A stretch of 64,000 bases of DNA, from the NCBI RefSeq assembly GCF_003597395.2, contig NC_133778.1, positions 17,887,033-17,951,032 of the forward strand. The letters run 5' to 3'. The notes under the pieces are model-generated. The model did not search any database, was not told the origin of the DNA, and saw only the letters and a list, made by a program, of their open reading frames with translations. Below, piece after piece: positions 23,867 through 34,969 of the stretch (position 1 is the first letter of the stretch; every line of letters starts with the position of its first letter). The DNA comes from Chelonoidis abingdonii. Lineage: Eukaryota; Chordata; Testudines; Testudinidae. A program made the position numbers and the translations under genes.

Positions 23867-24182
23867 TTCCAATTCTGCAGTTTTTCTCGAGTGCTTGTCA
23901 TATCCATTCCAAGTAGGTGTGCGCGCGCCGGCGTGCACGTTCGTCGGAAGAATTTTCCCCTAGCAACACCGGCGGGTCGGCAGGCGCCCCCTGGCGTGGC
24001 GCTCTTGCGGCACCGCATATATACCCCTGCCGACCCGTCCGCTCCTCAGTTCCTTCTTACCGCCGTGTCAGTCGTTGGAACGTGGAGTGCGCTTTGTTGA
24101 CCTCCACATCCTAGCGTTTCACCGTTCTACCTAGTTCCTAGTTAGTGTGTGTTGTTAAGTAGTGTTTGGTGTAATTAGTTTG
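23867..24182. repeat. DIRS inverted terminal repeat, 3' side of element
   Basis: It starts TTCCAATTCTGCAG, continues with CTCGAGTGCTTGTCATATCC, ATTCCAAGTAGG and TGTGCGCGCGCCGG, and includes GCACCGCATATATACCCCTG. It runs to GTTAGTGTGTGTTGTTAAG. This is the reverse complement of 30842-31162 with small differences, and the two ends diverge exactly outside AATTGGAA. The CATATATACC core is TATA-like, which could be promoter sequence (inference). Confidence 0.85.
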
Positions 24183-24995
24183 AAATTCATGTTTTACGAG
24201 ATCAAGGCAGGTTTTCCATTCCTTGAAATCATTCTTGTAGCGCCTTCTCTGAAATCTCTTCCAATTTAATCACATTCTACTTGAATTGTGAACACCGAGT
24301 GGACACCAGGCAGCAATTCCAGTAACTGGTTGCACCAGTGCCAAAAACAAAGCGTAATAAACAATCCCTACTCCTACTGAATATCCCCTGTTTTTACAAC
24401 CCTAGGCTAAGCATTAGAACCCAATTTGGCTATAAACATCACACTGTCCCTTTTCAGAAATCACTGCTTTCCAGGCATAGTCCCTCTCACGAAACTCGAG
24501 AGTAATGGCAATATTCGTTAACTTCTCTAGACAGTATGGCTTTAAATCTGACCACGTTAAACAATTGGTTTTTGCCAGAATTCAAGCTTACTTCTGTACT
24601 CCCGCAGTGGCCTATAATCCATTATGTCGCACTCTCGCCCATTTTTCTGTATCACTCTGCAAAGTCTTATTCAATAATAATTTTATGTTTTCTTCCAGAT
24701 CCATTGCTAAAATGGCTAAAATAAGCAATAAGGATACAAGAGACCGATCCTTCAGAACATCCACTAAAGAAACACACTCCACAATGACGACTCCCCAGGT
24801 TACAATTATGCTTCCTGAGTTAATTCCTAATGCAAAAAGAATAAATGGACCACAAAATCAGACATCCAAAAAGTCATAACATCTCAAAAACCAGTCAGAG
24901 CAAGCATTCAACACTCTCTGGTCACTTCAATTACATACCTAAAAGTCGCAATACTCCAAACAAAAATTACTGCAAAAATAGGACTCCAATGTAGA
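24183..24995. other. Unclassified 0.8-kb segment between terminal repeat and internal palindrome
   Basis: This AT-rich stretch differs in composition from the DIRS sequence on both sides. It has one plus-strand open frame (24505-24879) without any family signature. It could be a later insertion, a piece of host sequence trapped between two DIRS termini, or a nested older repeat. I could not classify it. Confidence 0.4.
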
Positions 24996-24999
24996 ACAG

Positions 25000-25345
25000 A
25001 CGATTACTCACCTTTGTACTGTTGTTCTTCGAGATTGTTGCTCATATCTCATTCCAAGTCAGGTGTGCGCGCGCCGCGTGGCATGTTTCGTCGGAAGAAT
25101 TTTCCCCTAGCAACACCCGGCGGGTCGGCAGGCGCCCCTGCTGGCGTGGGCGCCCCTTCGCGGCACCGCATATATACCCCTGCCGACCCGCCGCTCCTCA
25201 GTTCTTCTTGCCGGCTACTCCGACAGTGGGAAGGAGGGCGGTGTGTGGAATGGATTATGGAGCAACACATCTCGAAGAACAACAGTTACAAAGGTGAGTA
25301 ACCGTCTTTCTTCTTCTTCGAGTGCTTGCTCATATCCATTTCCAA
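25000..25345. repeat. Internal DIRS terminal-repeat copy inside a palindrome
   Basis: The core at 25053-25215 repeats the ITR (GTGTGCGCGCGCCGCG, GGAAGAATTTTCCCCTAGCA, GCACCGCATATATACCCCTG). It is enclosed by inverted arms: GATTACTCACCTTTGTACTG near 25003 against CAGTTACAAAGGTGAGTAAC near 25284. The far side adds CGAGTGCTTGCTCATATCCA, the outer ITR end again. DIRS elements carry an internal complementary region next to the 3' ITR that templates replication, and this is the best candidate for it. The arms include AGGTGAGTAA, a good 5' splice-site match. Confidence 0.7.
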
Positions 25346-26350
25346 GTAGGTGAATCCCAAGCCTTACCTAAGGCGGTGGGGTCGGAGTTGGAGACTGTCG
25401 AATGCAGAACAGCCAAGCCAAGAGCCGCATCATCCCGGGACTGCTGTACCAAGGCGTAATGGGCAGAAAAAGGTGTGCACTGACGACCACGTGGCTGCAC
25501 GACAATATGTCTTGTATAGGCACACGGGCTAGGGAAGGCAATCCGAGGAAGCTTGCGCCCTCGTAGGAAATGTGAGCAGTTTAACTCGTCCTGGAGAAGT
25601 GTGAGCCAAGGCATAGCATGTTTTAATGCAGGCCGTCACCCAGGATGAGATTGTTTGCGATGAGACAGGGTGACCCTTTCATCCTGTCTTTGCAACGGCA
25701 ACGAATAGTTGGGAGGTCTTTCGGAAGGGTCGGGTGCGGTCAATGTAGAAACGCCAGCGCCTACGAACATCGAGTGAATGCAAGCTCTTGCTCTCTGCGA
25801 GATGCAATGAGGTTTTACGGATATAAACACTGGAAGGAAAATGTCTTGGTTTCAGGTGGAATGGGGAGACCACCTTGGGCAGGAAGGCCGGATGCGGACG
25901 GAGTTGTACCTGTCTTTATGGATATTGTGTATGGCGGGTCCGCTACCAGAGCGCGAAGCTCCGAGACTCTCCTGGCCGATGTAATGGCACAAGGAACGCC
26001 ACCTTCCACGATAGGTACAGGAGAGAGCAGGTTGCCAAGGGTTCGAAAGGAGGGGCCATTAGTTTCGAGAGAACCAGATTGAGGTCCCAGGAGGGGGCGG
26101 GACAAGCGGACCTGGGGATACAGGCGCTCCAGGCCCTTGAGGAACCTCGAGACCAATCAGGTGAGAGAAGGCGGAGGAAGAGCCTTCTCCTGGATGGAAT
26201 GAAGAAATGGCAGCTAGGTGAACGCGGAGGGATGAGAGCGCGAGGCCTTGTTGTTTAAGGTGCCATAGATATTCCAGATCACTTGGATGGGAACCTGAGC
26301 CGGTGACATTCTTGTGACTGACACCAGCAGGAAAACCTCTTTCCATTTTG
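25330..26350 (-). pseudogene. DIRS tyrosine recombinase, frameshifted
   Basis: Four overlapping open pieces on the minus strand together cover a tyrosine recombinase. The N-terminal core-binding part 'YLWHLKQQGLALSSLRVHLA' leads into 'RFLKGLERLYPQV'. Next comes 'AITSARRVSELRALVADPPY' (near 25980-25920), whose ARRVSEL arginine fits the first catalytic Arg. Then follow 'RRWRFYIDRTRPFRKTSQLF' and near the end 'PFSAHYALVQQSRDDAALGL', where HY fits the catalytic Tyr region. The HxxR box cannot be read cleanly. In DIRS elements this enzyme inserts the circular cDNA by site-specific-type recombination. Frameshifts make it inactive. Confidence 0.82.
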
Positions 26351-26529
26351 TCCAGGGTAGGTAGCCCTGGTTGCAGGTTTCCTACTTCCCAAGAGCACCT
26401 GCTGCACTGGGGTGGAAACAGCGCAGCTGCGCAGAGCTCAGCCAGCCAGGAGCCACGCCGTCAGGTGGAGGGACCGGAGGTCGGGATGGAGAAGCTGCCA
26501 TGGTCTTGTGATATCAAGTCCTGATGGGA

Positions 26530-28350
26530 CCGGCAGGGGAACCGGACTGGCTATGGACAGGTCCAAACAGCGTGGAGTACCAGTGCTGGCGAGGCCACGC
26601 TGGGGCGATGAGAATTAGCCGGCCTTGTCCCTGCGTAACTTCACAAGGACCCTGTGCACCAACGGGAATGGTACGGGAAGGCATATAGGAGCTGGGTTCG
26701 ACCAGGGTAGGAGGAATGCGTCCGAGAGAGAGCCGCCGACGAGACCTGCGGAAGGAGCAGAACATGGGGCCACTTCCGTTTGGTGCGGGAGGCGAAGAGG
26801 TCGATTTGGGAAAATCCCCACCGCTGGAAAGAGATGGACTATGTCCGGACGAAGGGACCACTCGTGGGCTAGAAAGGACCTGCTGAGCCGGTCTGCCAAC
26901 ACGTTCTTCTGGACTCCTGGAAGAAACCCGAGGCTGCAAGATCCATGCGTGGGTTATACAAACTTCCCACAGTGTCATCGCCTCCTGACAAAGAGGGAGC
27001 GAGCGGCGTCCCCCTGCTTGTTTAATAGTACCATCGCGGTGGTGTTGTCCGTGAGCACTAAGACAGAACGGCTCCGCAGGTGAGGAAGAAACGCCTGGCA
27101 GGCGAGGCGGATGGCTCTCAGCTCCCTGATGTTTATGTGCAGCGACAGCTCCCGAGCGGACCAGAGGCCCTGTGTTCGACGAGACCCCATACCCCAATGT
27201 GAGCTCCCCAGCCCAGAGAGGATGCGTCTGTTGTTAACGAAATGGACGGCTGTCTGGGGTGGAACGGTAAACCCGCACACACCAGGGCGGGATTTTTGCC
27301 ACATCGGAGGGAGTGTAGGACGCTCTTCTGTGAGTGTGACACAACGATGTCCATGCTGTCCCTGCGTGGACGGTAAACCGAAGCTAACCATATCTGCAGC
27401 GAGGGCGCAGGCGGAGTTTTGCGTACTTGGGTGACAACAGTACACGCGCCATGTGGCCTAAGAGGCTGAGACAGACCCTGGCCGAGGTCGTGGGGAAGGC
27501 TAGCAGGCTGTCTATGATAGAGAGTAGTGCCTGGAAACGGCTGGGTGGAAGTGAGGCTGTCGCGACCGTAGAGTCAAGACGGCCCCGATGAATTCTATCT
27601 CTGAGATGGTACGAGGATGGACTTGTCGAAATTTATCAGGAGCCCTATGAGATTCGAAAGGTTCCTGATAACTGTTATGTGCGCGGCGACCTGAGCTTGG
27701 AGAGACGCGCGAACCAGCCAGTCGTCCAGGTAAGGGAAGACACATATCCCCTGGCGACGGAGGCAAGCGGCCACTACTGCCATACATTTCGTGAAGACTC
27801 GTGGGCAGAGGAACAGCCGAATGGCAGGACTGTGAATTGAAAGTGCCGGTCCCGCACCACAAGCGGAGAAAGCGTCTGTGAGGCGGGTAGATCGAAAACA
27901 TGAAAGTACGCGTCCTTCATGTCGAGAGCAGCGGAACCAGTCTCCGGATCCAGGGAGGGATGATAGACCCCAAGGACACCATGCGGAATCTTAAACTTCC
28001 TTACGAAGGCGTTGAGTCCGCGGAGGTCTAGGATGGGTCGGAGACGCTCCTTCGACTTGGGGATTAAAAAAAGCGGGAGTAAAACCCCGGCCTCTGAGGT
28101 CGTGAGGCACCTCTTCTATCGCTCCGAGTTCGAGAAGCGTGAGGACTCCTGCCAAAGGAGATGCTCGTGAGAGGGGTCACCCCTGAAGAGGGACGGGAGG
28201 GTGGGTGTGGAGGGTGGAGGCGAAATAAACTGTAGATGGTATCCAAACTCTACGTGCGCAAAACCCATCGGTCTGAAGTTATCGGGTCCACGCCTGGGAG
28301 GAAGGAGAAAGGCGGTTGGAAAAAAAGAAAAGGAGTCCGGGGAAGGACTG
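26530..28350 (-). pseudogene. DIRS reverse transcriptase-RNase H, frameshifted
   Basis: RT motifs appear in order on the minus strand. 'RPILDLRGLNAFVRKFK' lies at about 28055-28004. Motif A 'LDMKDAYFH' lies at about 27928-27902, with the catalytic Asp. Motif C 'FPYLDDWLVRA' follows, its YLDD codons at 27732-27721. RNase H comes next: 'LTTDASSLGWGAHIG' (first acidic residue), 'INIRELRAIRLACQAF' (Glu), 'SVLVLTDNTTAMVLLNKQG' (Asp) and 'MLADRLSRSFLAHEWSL' (last Asp). The pieces lie in different frames with stops. YLDD and this RNase H arrangement are typical of DIRS pol. In life it would copy the element RNA into circular DNA. Confidence 0.88.
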
Positions 28351-30759
28351 GTGCTCTGCTCTCTGGCATGCACCTTCAAAAGTTCTGCTTCGGTCCCGCC
28401 GGTGGTTTGGCAGTACCGTTGTTTTGCCCCCCCTGGGAACCGGACTGGCGTCGTCGGTTCACCCGTCCCCGCCTTCTGTTGAAGTCTTGGCGGGGCGTGG
28501 TGGGGGAAAGGGCGCTGAGGTTGCTGCCAGAAAGGATCCTCCGCTGGTCTGCGGTGTGTGCATGCCCAGGGAGCGCATTATTATGCGGTTATCTTTAAGG
28601 CTTTTGCAGCCTTGGGTCCGTCTTCTCTGAGAAGAGGCCCTGCCCTTCAAACGGGAGGTCTTTGTATAGCGTATGCTGCAGCTCCGGAGGTAAGCCGGAG
28701 ACTTGCAACCAGGAAATCCGTCTCATGGTAACTCCCGACGCGATGGTTCTAGCCGCTGAGTCCGGCGTCGAGCGCAGCCTGTAAGCTGTCCTTGAGATCT
28801 TTTGCCCCTCTTCTAAGAGACTTTTGAACTCAGGGCGGGAGTCTACCGGGATCAGTTCATAGTAACCTTGTCCATGGTCTGCCAGGTATTAAAACGTACC
28901 TGCCTAGTAGTGCTTGTTGTTTGCACACGTAACTGTAGACCCCTGTCGGAGTATCTTACGGCCCAGCAGGTCCATACGTTTAGCCTCCGCGATTTTGGGG
29001 CGGGGGCTGGCTGGCCATGACGCTCCCTCTCGTTCACGGATTGGACGACCAGAGAGCATGGAGGAGGATGGGTGTACAGGTAGTCGTACCCTTAGAGGGG
29101 TACCATGTACTTTCTCTCTCACGCCTCTGGCCGTCGGAGGGATCGATGCCGGAGACTGCCAAATAGACTCCGCTTTGGCCTGAATAGTGCGTATGAAGGG
29201 CAAGGCGACCCTCGCGCAGTGGTGTCGATGGAGAGAAGATGTCCACTACAGAGATCCTCACCTCTGGCACTCTCCTCTGCCTGTAGGTTGTAATGCTCAA
29301 ACGCCGCACTGCTGCGGAGCAGATCTGACTGAGCGCGAAGGTCAATAGGCGGCGTCTGGGCCAGAGGTCGAAGTGCCCGCCACTGCCTCATCGGGAGGAG
29401 GAGGAGGAGGAGAGACGAATAAGGGACCGGGGGCTCCTCTGCAGGTTGTTGTTTCAGAGATGGCTCGATTTCGGGCTGTGCCTGGGTCCTGTGACTCTGA
29501 GGCAATCTCGGTTCCCGGAGGAGGCGCTGATGGTGGCTTCTGGCACCCGAGCTCGTAACAGTAGATCTCGACGTCGGGAGAGGATCGCCTTGGGCTTGAT
29601 GGTACGCCCAAGGCGTCCAGAACTGGGACCTGCTGGGGCTGTTCGGATCTTGGACCACATTCCCATAAGCACGCTGTCTGGCCGCGAGGAGCCTGAAGGG
29701 TGTCTAGAAGGCCAAGGCGGGGCAGACAGGCTGTATGACTGGTTGCCGAGTGACAGTTGGTGCCGGGGAACGGTGCCGGGAGTCGAACCGGTGCCGAGAT
29801 CGGGACCGGGGACCTACGACCAGCGCGGTGCGGAGGGTCGACCGGGATCTTTGGGAGGGTGCGCCGACGGGTACGATGGACTCCGTCGGTCGAGCGGTGC
29901 GGAGAGCCAGAGCGACGATTGCCGAGCGTCGGTCTGTAGATCGGGACCTGGACCGGTGCCGCGAGTACGACCGGCGCCGAGAGTAGGATCGGTGCTGGGA
30001 CTGCCGAGCGGCGTCGAGATGGCGAACGACGGCGTGAGCGGGATCGGTGCCGAGATCTCTCGATCGGGACGGGCGCCTGTTTGTGCTCCCAGAGATGGAG
30101 GTTGGAGCATAGCTGGCTTTCCCAGAGATGGAAGAGCCCGCACCGGCGGTGCCGGGGCTGAGGCAGGGAAGGCTCAGTGAGCGCTATCAGGTCCCTCGCC
30201 GTTGTGAAGGTTTCCGGCGTGGTCGGGATCGTGAGCTCGACCACGGCACGTGCCGGGGAGCTATCAAGCACGGACTCGACGGCCCTTGTCTGGCCGGAGT
30301 CGACGGTACGGGAAGCACCGGTGCCGGGCAGATGGCGGCGCCTGCCGGCACGGCTTTCCAGGCTCGGACTGCGGTTCCGGAGAGTTGCGACCGCAGGAGC
30401 CTTCGCCTTCTTCGGCCGAGGTGAAAGTGAGCGCCGCCGGGCTGGCTGCTGAGATGGAGACTTATGGTGCCGCGGTGCTGTGGCGGTACCGCTCGTCCCG
30501 GTGCCTGAAGAAGACGGTCATTTTCGGTGCGGACTGCGGTGCGGTCGGTGCCCGGAACTGCGGGTCAGGGCGGCCTCCATAAGGAGCTGCTTAAACGGAG
30601 TCCCGCTCCTTTTTTCCGCGATTTGAAGGACTTGCAGATCGGCACTTCTCTCCGTCAGATGGATTCCCCCAGGCACTTGAGGCAACGATCGTGGGGGTCT
30701 CCACGTTGCATCGGCCGACGACAGGCCGAGCACTGCTTGAAGCCGGGAGAGCCAGGCAT
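28350..30759 (-). pseudogene. DIRS gag-like protein, frameshifted
   Basis: The probable start codon is at 30759-30757. The first 30 codons read MPGSPGFKQCSACRRPMQRG then DPHDRCLKCLGES, a Cys-rich knuckle with the pattern CxxC...HxxCxxC. A stop and frameshift follow at about 30657. A 309-codon open stretch (30271-29342) is rich in Arg, Ser and Pro, including an RSRHRSRSRRRSPSRRRS run that suggests nucleic-acid binding. Downstream pieces ('KAESIWQSPASIPPTARGV' and 'IIMRSLGMHTPQ' near 28570) match the later gag region of turtle DIRS elements as I know it. The protein would package the element RNA. It is broken here. Confidence 0.75.
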
Positions 30760-30841
30760 GAGCCGGGTCCCGGAGCGGGCGAGGAGGAAGTATACCTCAG
30801 CCCACTAACTATATACAACTATGTTTAACAACTATACTTAA

Positions 30842-31162
30842 AACTATTAACTATTAACAACTACTTAACAAACACTAACTAACTAGGAACTAGGTAGAAC
30901 GGGTGAAACGCTAGGGATGTGGAGGTCAACAAAGCGCACTCCACGTTCCAACGACTGACACGCGGCTAAGAAGGAACTGAGGAGCGACGGGTCGGCAGGG
31001 GTATATATGCGGTGCCGCAAGAGCGCCACGCCAGGGGGCGCTGCTCGCCGACCCGCGGGTGTTGCTAGGGGAAATTCTTCCGACGAACGTGCACGCGGCG
31101 CGCGCACACCTACTTGGAATGGATATGAGCAAGCACTCGATGAAGAAACGGCAGAATTGGAA
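30842..31162. repeat. DIRS inverted terminal repeat, 5' side of element
   Basis: This is the inverted partner of 23867-24182. It contains the reverse complements of the CGCGCGC-rich end, of GGTATATATGCGGTGCCGC and of CTAGGAACTAGGTAGAACGG. It ends GCACTCGATGAAGAAACGGC and AGAATTGGAA at 31162. The TATA-like box is positioned to drive minus-strand transcription into gag (inference). Confidence 0.85.
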
Positions 31163-31545
31163 TTAATTAATTTGCAAACAGGACACCATTAAATTAAGCT
31201 TGAATAAAGACTGGGAGTGGATGGGTCATTACACAAAGTAAAAACTATTTCCCCATGCTATTTCCCCCCTTACTGTTACTCACAGCTTCTTGTAAACGGT
31301 TGGAAATGGGCCATCCTGATTATTACTACAAAAGTTCTTTTTCTCCTGCTAAAAATAGCCCACCTTAATTTATTAGTCTTGTTATAGTTGGTATGGCAAC
31401 ACCTATTTTTTCATGTTCTCTGTGTATATACATCTTCCTACTGTATTTTCCACTGCATGCATTCGATGAAGTGGGTTTTAGCCCACGAAAGCTTATGCTC
31501 AAATAAATCTGTTAGTCTCTAAGGTACCATAAGTACTCCTTAATC
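31163..31545 (+). mobile_element. Penelope-like element 3' part with hammerhead-like motif
   Basis: The sequence GCTTGAATAAAGACTGGGAG, TGGATGGGTCATTACACAAAG and CATGTTCTCTGTGTATATAC is a recurrent turtle repeat, I believe. It ends at TTAGTCTCTAAGGTACCATA, the second subfamily of the unit seen at 23757. The motif TCGATGAAGTGGGTTTTAGC-CCACGAAAGC at 31463-31492 fits the hammerhead layout CxGAxGA, stem II, GAAA. Classification as Penelope-like is inferred from that motif. Confidence 0.6.
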
Positions 31546-32202
31546 CATTTAATGTGTGCCGTGTTGATTTTGTGTTCTTCTAATTTATCAAGTCAAACGT
31601 CTTACCAGAAGTATATTATACCAATGCTATTACCTTTAGTCAATATATATAAACACACATAAATACACAGTTTACTGCAGTGGTGTTCCAGACTGAGAAA
31701 GTGGGACTTTCCTCTTGCAAACTCAATCTGAAGAGAAATAAGGGCCATTTCACTCACCTCATTTTCAGTTTCTGGATCGCCACTCTAATAGTCAAATAAT
31801 TTACACCAAACCAGGGGGGGAAGTATTGAGAAGAATCTATTTTATTTTATATAAGTTAAACTTTTAGGCCACAAACAAATGCTCAGATAAGTCATTCTCT
31901 GGGTAGAAAGGATCAAACTAAAACTGTGAAAATAATTACCTTTAAGAGAGACTTCCAGAGTCATGCATTAACCATATGAAACCTATTTACAGAACTCCCT
32001 GTAATCCAGGGCACAAAAACCACAAAGGTCTGCAATTAAATTTCCAGGCACAAAAGATAATCCATAACTGTGCAATGCAAAGAAAAGCTTTGGTGTGATT
32101 TTCTATACACACACAAAGTTTAAATATTTAGTCTTTGGTTTGTGCTAGCTGTTGCATTCTGCTATCATTATGAGGGAATCTATGATTTGCAGCCACTACA
32201 AA
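31546..32202. other. Intronic sequence, nothing recognised
   Basis: AT-rich, with no exon or classifiable repeat seen. Confidence 0.4.
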
Positions 32203-32556
32203 GTAGAGCTGGTCAGAAAAATTTTGATGAAACACAGTTTCGTCTGAATTTGCTGATTTGGCAGCATGAAAACCTTCCTGGAGACAGCCTGATTTTGCCA
32301 GTGTTCCAATGGAACACAGACAGATGAAACACTGCCTGGTTTCAGGCCAGCTCATCACCTCAGCAGCCTGCCTTGGTCTGCAGCAGTCCACACGGCCGGG
32401 GATCCTAGGGCTTTCAGGGGCAGCTCACCATGTGGACTGCGCTGCAGCTATGGCTCTATTTCCCTTTGCTGACAATTTCAAAATTGTGGGAGTTTGTTTC
32501 TAATCAGAACAAAACCAAATTCTGAAATATCAAAAACCTCTGGAAATGGAGCTCCA
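32203..32556. mobile_element. Non-autonomous DNA transposon remnant
   Basis: The left end GTAGAGCTGGTCAGAAAAATTT and the right end ACCTCTGGAAATGGAGCTCCAC form degenerate inverted termini. The left end resembles that of the element at 37909-38366 (GTAGAGC...GGGTGGGAATTTT). There is no coding capacity. The superfamily is uncertain. Confidence 0.5.
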
Positions 32557-32601
32557 CTACACAGACCACTGGGTTTAAATTACAAATACCATCTTTTTAT
32601 A

Positions 32602-32640
32602 ACGCGCGCGCACACACACACGCTCTCTCTGTCTCTCTCC
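32602..32640. repeat. Compound microsatellite (CG)n(CA)n(CT)n
   Basis: An alternating purine-pyrimidine run, ACGCGCGCGCACACACACAC, followed by CT repeats, is directly visible. The CG block is unusual in otherwise CpG-poor intron. Confidence 0.95.
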
Positions 32641-34969
32641 AAGGATCTTAGGATAACTTGGTAATGATAAACAGTGCTGCATATAGCAGCTTAAAGACTT
32701 TTCACTGTAAATCTTTCTTCAGCTATTTCAGTGTTGTAGAAAGATATCTGCTGTATAGAGTCTGTTTTTTCTCAGTTAACTATGATTGTGCCTCCTGAAC
32801 AACCACATACACATCTGGAACGTAGGCAGATTGACACAAAGCATTTGGAAATCTTTCCTATCTAGCTATGTATGCAAAGTGGAAGCCATCGTGAAATTCC
32901 CTAAATGAAGAATTTAGATCACAAGTAGGTTATTTTAAGAAACGGGAAAACACAGGTTTTAGATTGAAAAATATCTTGCAAGTTTAAATGTAAGGATGTG
33001 ACCAGTGGCTCCTTAGTACACACTAGTAAAATAGCTGAGGAACACGTCTGAGAATAGAATCGTTATCTTCAGTTTCCAAGGTGAATGCCAGCACCTTTGA
33101 CTAAAGGAGTAACAACTAACTTGGGGTAGCAGAAGCCTTGATTGAAACCATTATGTTTCACTCACTCACTGTGGCTGATCATGCCTACGAGGACTTCCTT
33201 CATTATATATGAGTGTAGGAGATAAAAAGAATACAAATCTCTAGGATAGTCAGGTCAGAGTACATGCACAGTAGTGACACATTTTCCTCTATGAAGGCAG
33301 AAATTTCCAGACATGACAGATGTGTGAAGTTCTCTTTTCAGGAGAAAAAAAGTGCTGTTAGAGCTCTAGCTAACCTTTTCAGCAATTCTAAATTCACAGT
33401 ACAAGTGTGGAATCTTGTCTGGGAAAAAGCTGATCTCTTGCTTCTTGCCTTGAAGTTACTAGGTGCTTTAAGTAACATTACAAAACTTCTAAGAGGGCAG
33501 AATGGATGAAACAACACAGAAGGAACTAAAGAAAACCAAATCAGAACAAAACATGGCAACATTTGTTTTGTTTTTTAAATCCAAACAAGTTTATAACACA
33601 GTGTTATGTTGCTCAGTGTAATCAAGTGCTCTAATAATGTGAAAAATCTTTCTTTATGAGATACAACAGAACACAGGAGAAGATTGCTTCTGAATGGCTA
33701 CTCCAAAAAGTCTAATCAAAGACATTTGTCAGCCTTATCAAATGCAGATGCATGGACTTAGGGGCTGGAGAGCATCTCTTGTAAAGAAAAAGACTGACAA
33801 TAAAATTAGGGTGGATTCAAGTACCTTAAAACCTAATTCAGCTCCTCATCATACAAAATCCTAAACATACCCGAGTGCTCTTAAAGTCCAGACACAAAAT
33901 AATGTTCAACACATCTGTCTCTGATGTACTTTCAACTTAAACCCAAGTTTTTAATAACCAAACCAGATCACTGCTCTCTATTACTACAGCAATGAGTACA
34001 CAGTATTGAGAAGAGAAAAAACATTTAGAACCTGAAGAGGATCCAGCTGTATTTTACCTACACAGAAACAACCAACTTTGAGAGCTGACTGCCAGTACCT
34101 CCAGAATACTAGTATTGTGTAATTACTCAGTATGTTGTAAAGGGCTCAAAAGGCACCATGTTTAACTCTTTATGAAGAAAAGCAGTCCTTTTACCTTTTC
34201 TTTTAAAAAGAAAAAAAAACAACTTTTTTTCCTGACTAACCCATATCATAAGCAGCATTTAATTTTGAATTATTTGCAAAATGTCATGCACAGCAATTTG
34301 GTGGACTACATTTATCCAAAATTCTCATTGGGTAATTTAATCACATTTCTCTGAAAAAAAATGTTAAAAACAAAAGATCCTAAATTAAAATCAAAATATT
34401 AATTTATCACACTGTAATGCACTCCCCACCATTTGATGGTATTTTGCAGCTGTTTTGTATATATAATTTAAGGGACAGTATCCCAAGGTGAAGGTTTTAT
34501 TTAGAGCAATTTTTCAAAACTTATGAGAAACATTTTTCTGAATGTTAAAATAAAATAAAAACTGTTTTTATAATTAGATCCAAACAGCCTTGCAGAAGCT
34601 TAGATATTGTGGCATTGTGGTAAAGCATAGGGAATAGGAAGTGAAATTGACTCATCAATTCTCAATGTCCCAAATGAGTGAAATGGACAAAATGAAAAAC
34701 ACATCATAGAAGGTAAACAGCGGACAGGATTTTTAAAGTTCTTTCAGTGTTAAGCTAAGGTATGTTTAGAAACCAAGACACACAGATTTATTTTTTAAAA
34801 CCTATTTTTTTTAAACATCAGTGCTACTTTTAAGAGATATGACAATAAAATTGTTTAACATACTCCATCTAATTTCCGAAATTTGCATACTATGACAGGA
34901 CCATGACCGGTCAGTTAATATAATCGATGACTCAGTATATAGCCAGGAATTTATGAGTTCTTAGATTGG
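32641..34969. other. AT-rich intronic sequence, nothing recognised
   Basis: No exon, RNA gene or classifiable transposon was recognised. A-rich runs occur near 34205-34220. Confidence 0.4.

Larger units (their letters stand above)
23867..31162 (-). mobile_element. DIRS-type tyrosine-recombinase retrotransposon, decayed
   Basis: This GC-rich island is bounded by about 320-bp inverted repeats (23867-24182 and 30842-31162). On the minus strand it encodes, in order, a proline/arginine-rich gag-like protein, a reverse transcriptase with a YLDD box, RNase H and a tyrosine recombinase. There is no aspartic protease or DDE integrase. Inverted termini, an internal terminal-repeat copy at the 3' side and a tyrosine recombinase define DIRS elements, which integrate without target duplication, and none is seen. 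Every gene is split over several frames, so the copy is inactive. CpG-rich ITRs and base composition contrast sharply with the AT-rich host intron. Confidence 0.88.

Noticed and set aside
24505..24879. 124-codon plus-strand frame as a possible extra DIRS gene
   Set aside because: It is on the opposite strand to all DIRS genes, AT-rich and without any recognisable motif.
29446..30180. Long plus-strand open frame of 244 codons in the GC-rich island
   Set aside because: It is antisense to the DIRS gag-like gene. High GC and few stops in the shadow frame explain it, and it shows no family signature.
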